64,000 nt of DNA from Paenibacillus sp. UNC451MF. GTDB taxonomy: Bacteria > Bacillota > Bacilli > Paenibacillales > NBRC-103111. The stretch spans positions 248,001-312,000 of the forward strand of contig NZ_JMLS01000001.1 of NCBI RefSeq assembly GCF_000686845.1, given 5' to 3'. How positions within the stretch are numbered: the stretch's first letter is position 1; each line of letters starts with the position of its first letter. The translations under genes and the position numbers were made by a program. The notes under the pieces were generated by a model. That model worked only from the letters and a program-made list of their open reading frames with translations. It searched no databases and was not told the DNA's origin. Below, one piece after another: positions 15,205 to 23,599 of the stretch.

Positions 15205-16784
15205 AAGCCATCAGTCTATTAGCTAATATGGAAACAAGCCGTTATAGCCCATTTATGATCGGGTCCCGTAAAACCAATTATAAGTGGATCGCTCTCGGGA
15301 TGTTTGTTCTGCTTACAGTCAGCATGGTGATGATGAACGGGGTTACGACAGTAAACGGCTTATTGTTCGCCGGGGTTTTAAATGTATTCGTAGCCATGAT
15401 TTTGTTTATTATTATGGATGGGATAACCCTGTCGTCTGCGCAGGAGCGGGAATGGTGGCTTTTGCTTCCCTATCCTAGATTGGTTCTCGTGCTAGGCAAA
15501 GCTCTTGGATTACTGCGAATAGCCGTTCATCTTATCTTGTATTTAGCTATAATTCGAATAATCCAGTATGCGTTGTCTGCTGGACTGATGCATCATATGC
15601 AATCAGCCGCGGTGATCGATTTACTATATCTCATAGGGGCCAATGCGCTCCTCTTAATAGCGGGCCTGCCGATTATTATTAGTCTTGGGCTGCTTGTGAC
15701 CGTATTTCAAGTTTCGTGGGTACGGGTCCTTCTTATATTGGCGGGTATGTATATGTTCATGCCTAGTCTCATTCTAACGTTCATGGCTGGGAATACCGAG
15801 TTCGCTTTATCTAATCTAACACCGTCCAACTTAGCACGATTTGCAATGATCCTCTTATTGGTCGGATGCCCATTATCCGTATTGAGCATTTGGCTTGCGA
15901 CTTCGGTAGGGATGAAGCATATGGGGAAAGTGCGCTTCACTAGGGGCTTCATTCCCGCTATACAACGACAGTCCATATTGCAGGAGAAGAAGCTGGAAAG
16001 AAACAGTAGATGGAGGACTCCTTTTTGGTCGCTTGTCGCCATAGAAAGGCAAAGATACCGCTGGTTCGGACTGCAAAATCATCGACTTGGAAGGATCATT
16101 GCAGGTACGTTGATGCTGGTGGTTGCCATATTAAGCTATCGCAGTGCCGGGGAATTTTTTGAACTGGTTTCGTTCCTTTCTATGATCATGATTGGCTCCT
16201 ATATGCTTCTGGTCATCTATTATTTAAATCGGCAGGTTGAGTTTCAGAGGGGTCCTGCTCACTGGTGGATTACATTGCCGTATTCACGGAGTTTGCTTCT
16301 TGGAAGCCGTGTGGTAGCGTATTTATCCGTTATGCTGCCCTATGTAGGAACGATTCTTCTTTGTGCAATTATCGGTGCGGCTGTACGTCAATGGATCGAT
16401 CCTATGCCAGGAGATGAACTATTGGTTGCATTAAGGTATGCCTACCATTATGCGCTTGTGTTTATACCGCTTATCATTTTGTATATTATTGCATTACAAG
16501 GGTTTCCCGCATTTCTGAATCGGTCATGGTTAATGATTTTTGCGATACCGATGTATGGCGGGTATGTGTTAGGTTTTCAATTGGCTCAATCTATCATTAC
16601 ACCGCGTCATATGGACGGTTGGACATTTCGCTCAGGTCCAGCGCCTGATTTCGGGTATCACCTGCTGTTAATCTATGGTTTGGCAGTCCCTTATGCGCTA
16701 TTTTGCTTCTGGCTCGGCTGCAAATATATGAATCGATATGCGATAGCTCGGGATACGGTATGGTTAGGTAAGGTGAATAAATAA
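15201..16784 (+). CDS. ABC transporter membrane protein (12 or so TM segments)
   Basis: 527 residues, highly hydrophobic throughout, with roughly twelve predicted membrane spans in two similar halves and a cytoplasmic stretch around residues 255-295 (QRQSILQEKKLERNSRWR). No family signature beyond that of ABC-2-like permeases was recognised. Overlap with the ATPase gene (ATGA) shows they work together. By analogy with YtrA-linked operons it may export or sense a cell-envelope-active compound. Confidence 0.75.
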   Translation: MKAISLLANMETSRYSPFMIGSRKTNYKWIALGMFVLLTVSMVMMNGVTTVNGLLFAGVLNVFVAMILFIIMDGITLSSAQEREWWLLLPYPRLVLVLGKALGLLRIAVHLILYLAIIRIIQYALSAGLMHHMQSAAVIDLLYLIGANALLLIAGLPIIISLGLLVTVFQVSWVRVLLILAGMYMFMPSLILTFMAGNTEFALSNLTPSNLARFAMILLLVGCPLSVLSIWLATSVGMKHMGKVRFTRGFIPAIQRQSILQEKKLERNSRWRTPFWSLVAIERQRYRWFGLQNHRLGRIIAGTLMLVVAILSYRSAGEFFELVSFLSMIMIGSYMLLVIYYLNRQVEFQRGPAHWWITLPYSRSLLLGSRVVAYLSVMLPYVGTILLCAIIGAAVRQWIDPMPGDELLVALRYAYHYALVFIPLIILYIIALQGFPAFLNRSWLMIFAIPMYGGYVLGFQLAQSIITPRHMDGWTFRSGPAPDFGYHLLLIYGLAVPYALFCFWLGCKYMNRYAIARDTVWLGKVNK

Positions 16785-16858
16785 CAACTTAATAGGTAAT
16801 AATGGGTAAAATTACAAAAAACATACACTATACTGGGTTCAGTGATTGAATTTTAAAG

Positions 16859-16895
16859 TGTCCAGCAAATGATTGTTCATGGGCTGGGCATTTTT
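16859..16895 (+). terminator. Terminator after the GntR/ABC operon
   Basis: TGTCCAGC (16859-16866) pairs with GCTGGGCA (16883-16890) with one G-U pair, then TTTTT. Confidence 0.65.
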
Positions 16896-17069
16896 CATTC
16901 TATTATCTTACATTAGCTGTCAATAAACTACACGAAAAGAAGCTATTGTTGGACATCCTAGCCTTAGGTCTAGTAAATTCCCAGCCTGCGGACTATTGAG
17001 TCTGAAATCCATTATCTGTAATCTATAGATAAAAGATGACAAGATTATATGCAGGGAGAGGCTTATGAA

Positions 17070-17645
17070 ATGATTAATATAACGACTATGGTTCAGGAGA
17101 AGTTCCTGTTTCTTAATAAATTTATCAAGTCTCCCAAAGATGTGGGAAGTATTACTCCCAGCTCCAAGTATTTGGCCAGAGCGATGACGCGAAGCATACC
17201 ATGGGATGGGGTAGAAGCCGCTGCAGAATTGGGAGCAGGGACCGGGGCTATAACCGAATATATTCAAAACGCGGCCGGCGAGCATACACGGACACTACTT
17301 TTTGAAAAAGACACGGTATTGAGAAACCAGTTACAGGAGAAATATCCCACCATGGCTTGTTACTCTGACGCTTGCCAGATACGTAAAGCGATGAGTGAAG
17401 AAGGAATCGGTCATTTGGACCTTATACTGAGCGGACTTCCTTTCTTTAATTTTCCTCAAGCGATCCGCGATGCCATCATGAATGAGATTTTACTATCTTT
17501 GAAGCCAGGCGGGAGATTTGTAGCGTTCCAGTATTCTTTGCAAATGAAGCAGCAGCTTAACCAATACTTCGATATTGAAAGTATTCAATTCGTCCCCTTG
17601 AATCTGCCGCCGGCTTTCGTATATATTTGCAGCAAGAGAGGGTGA
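17070..17645 (+). CDS. Class I SAM-dependent methyltransferase (phospholipid N-methyltransferase-like)
   Basis: 191 residues from ATG 17070, which has GGGAGAGG nine bases upstream; an in-frame ATG at 17049 lies before that site. An N-terminal block KFIKSPKDVGSITPSSKYLA is followed by the SAM-binding loop AELGAGTGAITEYI. The acidic end of strand 2 is LFEKD, and LILSGLPFFNF is the motif IV region. The order and spacing resemble PmtA-type phospholipid and KsgA-like methyltransferases. The substrate is unproven. The DedA gene follows directly. Confidence 0.75.
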   Translation: MINITTMVQEKFLFLNKFIKSPKDVGSITPSSKYLARAMTRSIPWDGVEAAAELGAGTGAITEYIQNAAGEHTRTLLFEKDTVLRNQLQEKYPTMACYSDACQIRKAMSEEGIGHLDLILSGLPFFNFPQAIRDAIMNEILLSLKPGGRFVAFQYSLQMKQQLNQYFDIESIQFVPLNLPPAFVYICSKRG

Positions 17646-17653
17646 TGGGGTCC

Positions 17654-18274
17654 ATGAGTTATGACACACTTTTAGGTATGATTGGGGATTATGGATACGC
17701 GGCTTTATTTTTTGCTCTATGGCTCGGAATTGTCGGAATGCCTATTCCTGATGAGGTTATCGTTATGACCGGTGGAGCGGCAACCGCTAGCGGATTGCTT
17801 CATGAGGTTCCAGCTTTCTTACTAACTTATTTGGGGGTTATTTCAGGCTTGTCCTTAGGCTATTTCTTGGGAAGGATCATGGGAGACAAGGTCATCGAGA
17901 AATGGAAACGCAAAAAGAAGATGGAGAAATACTTGAGCACATCCGAGAAGCTGGTGGAGAAGTACGGCCATTTCGCTTTAGTGGTGAGCTACTTTTTTCC
18001 GGTGGTCAGGCATGTTACGCCATATATTGTTGGCATTAACAAGATGAGCTTTCGAAAGTATGCGCTTCTTTCCTATTCGACAGGCTTAGTGTGGACGCTG
18101 ATCTTTTTTGCCGCGGGGCGTATGGCTGGGGATCATGTCGAGGAAGTTGGATTACTCATTCACAGCTACGGACTCAAGCTGCTGTGGGTGCCGGTTGCAG
18201 CTGCAGGGATCTGGATTATATATAAAATGACTCGAAGCAAGAACTCGAATTTAGATGCAGGAAACGGATCTTAG
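17654..18274 (+). CDS. DedA-family membrane protein
   Basis: About 206 residues. Start placed at ATG 17654, which has AGAGAGG 12 bases upstream; ATG 17645 is an alternative. Motifs of DedA proteins: GIVGMPIPDEVIVMTGG near residue 30 and FFPVVRHVTPYIVGINKMS near residue 115, with a conserved Arg and Pro in a re-entrant loop, plus four or more membrane segments. Members (DedA/UptA types) help recycle undecaprenyl phosphate or maintain lipid asymmetry. Coupling to a lipid-methyltransferase-like gene suggests a membrane-lipid role. Confidence 0.85.
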   Translation: MSYDTLLGMIGDYGYAALFFALWLGIVGMPIPDEVIVMTGGAATASGLLHEVPAFLLTYLGVISGLSLGYFLGRIMGDKVIEKWKRKKKMEKYLSTSEKLVEKYGHFALVVSYFFPVVRHVTPYIVGINKMSFRKYALLSYSTGLVWTLIFFAAGRMAGDHVEEVGLLIHSYGLKLLWVPVAAAGIWIIYKMTRSKNSNLDAGNGS

Positions 18275-18304
18275 TTTTATGGAATAAGCAAATTGGTGAG
18301 AAAG

Positions 18305-18349
18305 AGGAGTGAGCAGCTGTAGGGTTAATGCAGCAAACGCTCCTTTTTT
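18305..18349 (+). terminator. Terminator after the DedA gene
   Basis: AGGAGTG (18305-18311) pairs with CGCTCCT (18338-18344) with one G-U; GCTG/CAGC pairing inside; then a run of T to 18349. Confidence 0.7.
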
Positions 18350-18367
18350 GGAATTGTAAGAAAAAGG

Positions 18368-18396
18368 TTGACATCCCAATTGATCGGGTATAGTAT
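18368..18396 (+). promoter_or_regulatory. Promoter of the amidohydrolase/ABC importer operon
   Basis: TTGACA (18368-18373), 17-base spacer, TAGTAT (18391-18396). A leader of about 135 bases separates it from the start codon at 18538. Confidence 0.65.
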
Positions 18397-18460
18397 AGAA
18401 TTATCATTTAAAACCAACTAAGCTTATAGGAATAATAAATTTATCGTTCGCCGGACAGCC

Positions 18461-18510
18461 GGAGATGAGGTGCTCCTCCATTAGGAAGAGTCACAGCATC
18501 TCCTTTTTTT
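18461..18510 (+). terminator. Terminator inside the 5' leader (putative attenuator)
   Basis: GGAGATG (18461-18467) pairs with CATCTCC (18497-18503) and is followed by seven T, between the promoter at 18368 and the gene at 18538. GGAG (18461-18464) can instead pair with CTCC (18473-18476), which would dissolve the terminator. That arrangement is typical of attenuation. No known riboswitch class was recognised. Confidence 0.65.
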
Positions 18511-18537
18511 ATTCTCGAGGTAAAAGGAGGAAGGTCG

Positions 18538-19449
18538 ATGTTCAACAATGGTTTTAAGGTGTTTGACATTCATGCGCATTTGCCTTATCCACTCCCGTTC
18601 CTTAAGCGCAACGAGATCATTGACGAGCATAATGCCAAACGATCCGAGAGAATGCGTCTTACATGGGATTTTCCGCGCAAAGAGCAAGAGGGACAGCAGG
18701 ATACAGAAAGGCCTGTGATTGAACGCTGGATCGATGAGCTCGAGCGCTACGGTCTTGGGGGCATCAATTTCTTGACGGCCTGGAACAATGACAATCTAGC
18801 AGATCAAATTCGCGTAAGTCCAGATCGATTTACAGGGTTCGCTCACCATTCCATTGAGCTGCCGGATGCTGCAGAAGAGCTGAAGAGAGCCGTTGATGAG
18901 CTGGGACTCAAAGGCTACAAGCTGTTTGGCCCACTGGTACAAATCCCATTTGACTCATCATCCCTTACTCCGGTATGGACCTTCGCAGCGGAAAGAAGGC
19001 TGCCTGTACTTATTCATTTCGGTATATTGGGCCATACGGGCGGGATCGTACAGCATCAGAATATTAGTCCCCTCTCGATTTTTAACGTCGCCCGAGAATA
19101 TCCGGATATTCCTTTTATCATACCGCACTTCGGTGCGGGCTACTTTCAGGAGCTGCTGCATCTCTGCTGGAGCTGCCCGAACATTTACATCGATACATCG
19201 GGTTCGAACCAGTGGATGCGCTGGACGCCCTATGAGCTGACGCTGGAGTCGTTGTTCCGCAAAACATATGAGCTGATCGGTCCGGAACGAATCATCTACG
19301 GATCGGATTCGAGCAGCTTCCCTAGAGGCTATGTTTACCGATATTTACAGGATCAAGTGAGGGTTTGCCGTGAATTAAGGTGGTGCGAGGATGATATCGA
19401 GAATATTTTTGGTAACAATACAAGACGATTGCTGAATTTCCAGCTGTAA
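18538..19449 (+). CDS. Metal-dependent amidohydrolase (TIM-barrel, COG2159 type)
   Basis: 303 residues. The metal-binding HxH appears as DIHAH near residue 11. Further ligand positions are LIHFG near residue 160, PHFGAGY near residue 199 and the Asp of IYGSDSS near residue 259. This is the pattern of 2-amino-3-carboxymuconate decarboxylase/amidohydrolase-2 enzymes. Substrate unknown. It has a strong AAAGGAGGAAGG ribosome site and is the first gene of an operon whose next three genes encode a sugar ABC importer, so it may act on the imported compound. Confidence 0.8.
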   Translation: MFNNGFKVFDIHAHLPYPLPFLKRNEIIDEHNAKRSERMRLTWDFPRKEQEGQQDTERPVIERWIDELERYGLGGINFLTAWNNDNLADQIRVSPDRFTGFAHHSIELPDAAEELKRAVDELGLKGYKLFGPLVQIPFDSSSLTPVWTFAAERRLPVLIHFGILGHTGGIVQHQNISPLSIFNVAREYPDIPFIIPHFGAGYFQELLHLCWSCPNIYIDTSGSNQWMRWTPYELTLESLFRKTYELIGPERIIYGSDSSSFPRGYVYRYLQDQVRVCRELRWCEDDIENIFGNNTRRLLNFQL

Positions 19450-19476
19450 CTTTTTATAGAGAGAGGGATGAGGGAA

Positions 19477-20862
19477 ATGAGAAAAAGAAAGAATAGCTAT
19501 CCAGTGTATAGCATGAGCGCGGCCTTGCTGCTGTCCGGCTTGCTTATTGCGTTGTCGGGATGCTCGGGAGGAGCGGACCAAGCCTCTTCAGGGAAGACGG
19601 ATACGGTTAATGGCAATGAAGCTCCTAAACAAGCTGCCGATTCCGGTGCAGTCAAGGATGAATTGGTGACCATCGAATATTGGCAGTATCAGTATCCGGC
19701 CAAAGTCGATTTGATTAACGCGTTGATCGAAGATTTTCAGAAGAAGCATCCTAACATCAGGGTAAAGCAAACCAACTTCCCCTACGACCAATATAACGAG
19801 AAGGTGGCGGCATTAGTCCCAGCAGGAAAAGGGCCTGATGTCATCAATTTATACTATGGCTGGCTGCCTAAATACGTGTCCTCGGGCTATCTGCAGCCGC
19901 TGCCGGACAGCGCATTTTCTGAGAATACTATTAAACAGGAATTTTTCCCTTTCGTTGATACCGCCAAGCTGAACGGCAAATATTATGCTATTCCCACTGC
20001 TGTACGTACCTTGGCACTTTTTTATAATAAGGATTTGTATGTCAAAGCCGGTCTGGATCCAAGTAAGCCACCTGCAACATGGGATGAGTTGGTTGCTTAC
20101 GCCAAGAAGCTGACCCAAAAGGATAAAAACGACCAGTATGTTGTTGAAGGGCTGGCTTGGCAACCGAACGCTCAATTGCACCATTGGTATCGCGATGCGC
20201 TTGTATATCAGGCGGGAGGCAAAGACATCAGCGAAGATCGGCGCAAAATATTGTGGAATCAATCCACTGCCGGATTAGAGGCTTTCAAATATTTAATAGA
20301 TTTGTCTCTCGTACATAAAGTTGGCACTAACAATTTTTATAATGACGATATTACGGCTTTCAAAGGCGGCCACGCTGCCATGAATATCGACGGCTCGTTT
20401 CAGCTTGGAGGCTTGAAGAAGGATGTTCCGGATTTGAACTATGCGATCGCACCGCTGCCTGCTTATAAGGAGAAGGCGACGCAGGTATCTTTTTGGGCCA
20501 ATGCCATTACGAGAAACGTACAAGGCAAAAAGCTTGAGGCTGCCGCCGAATTTCTGAAATATTTGACGAGCAAGGAAGTGCAGGAGCAGTGGGTAGAGAA
20601 GATCGGCGAGCTCCCGGCGAAGAAGGATGTTGCTCTGCAGGATAAGTATTCAAAGGATGAAAAGCTGGGTCCGTTCATTCAGCAGTTGGCTGTTGCACAC
20701 GCGCATTTCTTCGTCGATGAGAAGCTGGAACGCGATTATTTCACAGAGGCCGTCGATCAAGTAGTGCTGAACAAGGTTCCCTACGAGAAAGCATTCGAGG
20801 AGCTAGTATCACGCACCCAGAAGCTGTACGACGAATATTGGGCGAAGCAGGATAAGAAATAA
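19477..20862 (+). CDS. Family 1 extracellular sugar-binding lipoprotein
   Basis: 461 residues from the second ATG (19477), which has GAGAGGG at proper distance; the ATG at 19468 abuts that site. The lipobox is LSGC, then a Gly/Ala/Ser-rich linker. The body (YWQYQYPAKVDLINALIEDF; KGPDVINLYYGWLP) is a MalE/UgpB-type solute-binding protein. Together with the two permease genes that follow it forms a CUT1 carbohydrate importer. The ATPase is missing locally and is probably the MsmX/UgpC-type protein at 36653. Confidence 0.9.
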   Translation: MRKRKNSYPVYSMSAALLLSGLLIALSGCSGGADQASSGKTDTVNGNEAPKQAADSGAVKDELVTIEYWQYQYPAKVDLINALIEDFQKKHPNIRVKQTNFPYDQYNEKVAALVPAGKGPDVINLYYGWLPKYVSSGYLQPLPDSAFSENTIKQEFFPFVDTAKLNGKYYAIPTAVRTLALFYNKDLYVKAGLDPSKPPATWDELVAYAKKLTQKDKNDQYVVEGLAWQPNAQLHHWYRDALVYQAGGKDISEDRRKILWNQSTAGLEAFKYLIDLSLVHKVGTNNFYNDDITAFKGGHAAMNIDGSFQLGGLKKDVPDLNYAIAPLPAYKEKATQVSFWANAITRNVQGKKLEAAAEFLKYLTSKEVQEQWVEKIGELPAKKDVALQDKYSKDEKLGPFIQQLAVAHAHFFVDEKLERDYFTEAVDQVVLNKVPYEKAFEELVSRTQKLYDEYWAKQDKK

Positions 20863-20884
20863 GCTGTACTAGGGGGGAGAGACT

Positions 20885-21814
20885 ATGGAACAATTGGATA
20901 GGTTGGCTATCCGTAAAAGGCAGGTTTCCTTCAAGGGAGGACTTAGCCACAAACAACAGCGGTATCTGTTTATTTACAGCTGCCTGTTGCTTCCCCTTCT
21001 ATTCTTCGCAGTCGTTCGCATCCTGCCAATTGCCTATTCCTTCAACATAGGGTTTCGGGAGTGGGATTTACTATCTGATGAGAAGCCCTTTGTCGGTTTA
21101 GACAATTATACAGCCCTGCTTCACGACACGAAGTTTATTGCTTCGCTTCGCAATACGCTGGTATATGTCCTTATTGGTGTTCCGGGTCAGCTTATTGTGG
21201 GGATGGTCGTTGCGCTGCTCCTTCATCAAGTGAATAAGGCCAGAGGCTTGTTCCGCACGTTGTACTTTATCCCACATATCACTAGCGTAGTCGCAGTGAG
21301 CTGGGTGTTTCGCTGGATTCTAATGAAGAACGGCATTGTAAATGCAGTGCTCATCAAACTAGGCGTTGCTCCGCAGCTTTTTCTAGGTTCCCCGACACAA
21401 GCGATTTATTTGGTCATAGCTGCAATGATTTGGCAGAGCATTGGATTTCAGATGCTGGTTTTCTTAAGTGGACTTGAGCATATTCCTACGCTGTATTACG
21501 ATGCAGCCGCTATAGACGGTGCGAACCGTTGGCAAAGATTTCGATACGTTACATTGCCCCTGTTGAACTCTGTTCTCGTATTCTCCGTTATCATTGGCAC
21601 TATCAGTTATCTGCAATCATTTACCCAGGTGTTGAACATGACGCTTGGCGGGCCACTCAATTCGACCCTTTCGCTGGTGCTTTATATTTATGATTTGGCT
21701 TTTAAGCATTTTAAAATGGGAGAGGCTGCCGCCGCGACGGTGGTGCTGTTTTGCATTATTTTAGCGCTATCGATTCTGCAGTTGAAGATATTGAGCAAGA
21801 AGACAGAGTATTAG
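20885..21814 (+). CDS. Sugar ABC transporter permease (MalF/UgpA type)
   Basis: 309 residues with six membrane segments. The ATPase-contacting EAA loop reads DAAAIDGANRWQRFRYVTLP near residue 210. It follows the binding protein by 22 bases with its own GGGGGGAGA site and precedes the partner permease by 10 to 20 bases. Confidence 0.92.
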   Translation: MEQLDRLAIRKRQVSFKGGLSHKQQRYLFIYSCLLLPLLFFAVVRILPIAYSFNIGFREWDLLSDEKPFVGLDNYTALLHDTKFIASLRNTLVYVLIGVPGQLIVGMVVALLLHQVNKARGLFRTLYFIPHITSVVAVSWVFRWILMKNGIVNAVLIKLGVAPQLFLGSPTQAIYLVIAAMIWQSIGFQMLVFLSGLEHIPTLYYDAAAIDGANRWQRFRYVTLPLLNSVLVFSVIIGTISYLQSFTQVLNMTLGGPLNSTLSLVLYIYDLAFKHFKMGEAAAATVVLFCIILALSILQLKILSKKTEY

Positions 21815-21833
21815 GATCGAAGGGGTGGGACTA

Positions 21834-22688
21834 GTGAGCGTAACCGCAGCAGCATCCTGCAGCAGGCTTCGAAGGCGTCATATTATATCAGTTTTGCTTT
21901 ATACGGTACTTGGAGTGGGGGCCATCGGAATGGTATTTCCTTTCGTATGGATGGTCGTCACCTCCTTCAAGCTGCCGCAGGATGTGTTCTCTTTACAGCT
22001 TATTCCCAAGGCGGCTACGATTAGCCATTACGCAGCATTATTTGAGAGGACGCCGTTCATTGGCTGGGTGACCAACAGTTTTATTGTAGCATGCATCACC
22101 ACAATTAGTGTGGCATTGTTCGATACGGTGGCAGGCTATATTTTGGCCCAATTTTCGTTCCACGGGAAACAGCTGATTTTTATCGCAATCCTGAGCACGA
22201 TGATGGTCCCAACAGAAATGCTGATCATTCCTTGGTATATCGCCTCAGTCAAACTAGAGTGGGTAGACACTTACATCGGTATATTGTTTCCAGGTTTAAT
22301 GTCGGCGTTCGGAATTTTCCTGATGAAGCAGTTCATGGAACAGGTGCCTCAAGATCTGCTGGATGCAGCGAGGATCGATGGGATGAACGAGTGGAATATT
22401 ATGTTTCGCATTGCTGTCCCGCTGGTTCGTCCGGCGTTAGCTACACTATGTATTCTGACCTTCTTATCCAGCTGGAATGCTTTCATTTGGCCATTAATCG
22501 TAACGCAATCCCCTGAGCAATTGACCATCCCTGTAGGCATTGCTTTCTTTTCGAGTGAACAAAAAGACATTAGTGGCTGGGCGATGATTATGACGGCTGC
22601 TACCTTATCCGTGTTGCCGCTGATCATTGTATTTTTAATATTTCAGAAACAGATCATTCGCGGCATTGCTTTAACGGGACTGAAATAA
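21834..22688 (+). CDS. Sugar ABC transporter permease (MalG/UgpE type)
   Basis: 284 residues from the GTG at 21834, preferred over GTG 21825 because AGGGG lies 8-9 bases upstream. Six membrane segments; EAA loop DAARIDGMNEWNIMFRIAVP. The C-terminus (QKQIIRGIALTGLK) is typical of the MalG branch. Last gene of the operon; no clear terminator follows before the riboswitch region. Confidence 0.92.
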   Translation: MSVTAAASCSRLRRRHIISVLLYTVLGVGAIGMVFPFVWMVVTSFKLPQDVFSLQLIPKAATISHYAALFERTPFIGWVTNSFIVACITTISVALFDTVAGYILAQFSFHGKQLIFIAILSTMMVPTEMLIIPWYIASVKLEWVDTYIGILFPGLMSAFGIFLMKQFMEQVPQDLLDAARIDGMNEWNIMFRIAVPLVRPALATLCILTFLSSWNAFIWPLIVTQSPEQLTIPVGIAFFSSEQKDISGWAMIMTAATLSVLPLIIVFLIFQKQIIRGIALTGLK

Positions 22689-22799
22689 CCCATAACCCTC
22701 CGGAAGAAGAAAGTTTATTTACTTTCGCAGGATGTGGTAATAAAGTCATGGAGTCCTAGAAGTCATATGGGAAAACCAGTACTATTTTAACAGCTAGTA

Positions 22800-22808
22800 T
22801 GCTACAAT
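22800..22808 (+). promoter_or_regulatory. Extended -10 promoter of the riboswitch transcript
   Basis: TGCTACAAT gives an extended -10 element about 30 bases before the riboswitch. No good -35 is visible. Confidence 0.4.
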
Positions 22809-22839
22809 GGATTTAGTTTTTACAATAATAACCACCAGA

Positions 22840-22932
22840 CAAATCGATAATGGCAAACTTGCCGAAAGGCAAGGACGCAAAGCCACAGGCCTAAAGGAGC
22901 AGATCTTATGGCGGCTGGGTTACCGAAAAATG
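22840..22932 (+). ncRNA. Cyclic di-GMP-I riboswitch (GEMM-I)
   Basis: The sequence contains the diagnostic GEMM-I parts in order: GGCAAAC, a short GCC-GAAA-GGC helix with a GAAA tetraloop (22861-22869), then GGACGCAAAGCCAC, GGCCTAAAGG, a variable stem, and GGCGGCTGGGTTACCG. These are the two stacked helices, the tetraloop/receptor and the cyclic di-GMP pocket. An intrinsic terminator at 22961-22986 follows and a CheX-like gene begins at 23025, so ligand binding probably controls termination. Whether it turns expression on or off cannot be told from sequence alone. Confidence 0.95.
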
Positions 22933-22960
22933 GCGCTTCTGTTCTTTTCTTAATAACAAG

Positions 22961-22986
22961 ACTGCCCAATTTCGGGCAGTTTTTTT
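22961..22986 (+). terminator. Terminator of the c-di-GMP riboswitch expression platform
   Basis: ACTGCCC (22961-22967), loop AATTTC, GGGCAGT (22974-22980) and a run of T. It lies between the aptamer and the CheX-like gene. Confidence 0.85.
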
Positions 22987-23024
22987 CATATTTTACATTT
23001 TAACTCGAAAAGGGGCTGTATCGT

Positions 23025-23474
23025 GTGCAAGCAAACTTCGTGAACCCGTTCTTAACTTCATCCCTTCATGTTATTGAAACGTTGATCCAAATTAAACCGA
23101 TCGTAGGGCAGCTGAGCATGAGAACGATTCAATACACGGAGGATTACATCTGGCTTAAAATCGGCATCTTGGGTCAATTGCAAAAAGATATCATTTTCGG
23201 ATTTCCCGAAACGGTAGCTCTAAGAATGGTATCGGGAATGATGGGAGGCTTCCCTGTAACACATTTTGATGAACTTTGCCAGAGTGCGGTTGGGGAATTA
23301 GGCAATATGATCAGCGGTAATGCGAGTACGATGCTGTATCAGCAGGGGATTGAAGTGGATATTACCCCGCCAAGTCTCGTCAATGGATCGGCTCATCAGT
23401 GGGGAGGAGAAGTGTTCAGCATTCCGCTTAGCTTAGACACTATCGGAGAATTCAATATTTACATTTCAGCTTAA
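23025..23474 (+). CDS. CheX-like chemotaxis phosphatase
   Basis: 149 residues from a GTG start with AAGGGG upstream. The diagnostic CheC/CheX/FliY active-site helix is seen as SAVGELGNMISGNAS (E-x2-N-x3-GN) near residue 88. Family members dephosphorylate CheY-P and so reset the flagellar signal; stand-alone members also occur outside chemotaxis clusters. A c-di-GMP-I riboswitch precedes it, linking the second messenger to motility control. No other chemotaxis gene is in the window. Confidence 0.85.
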   Translation: MQANFVNPFLTSSLHVIETLIQIKPIVGQLSMRTIQYTEDYIWLKIGILGQLQKDIIFGFPETVALRMVSGMMGGFPVTHFDELCQSAVGELGNMISGNASTMLYQQGIEVDITPPSLVNGSAHQWGGEVFSIPLSLDTIGEFNIYISA

Positions 23475-23599
23475 TTTCTTATATTATCACTATGAGACAA
23501 AATGTATATAAAATCCTATAGTTTAGAGCATTGGAGTTCGGTTTGCTTTATGATATGTTATATAATATCACATTCCTACATATAGGCGGGTTTTCTTAA

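Noticed and set aside
18461-18510. Resemblance of GGAGATGAGGTGCTCC to the first helix of fluoride riboswitches
   Set aside because: The conserved TGATG segment and pseudoknot partner are missing and no fluoride exporter gene follows; kept only as an unclassified leader terminator.
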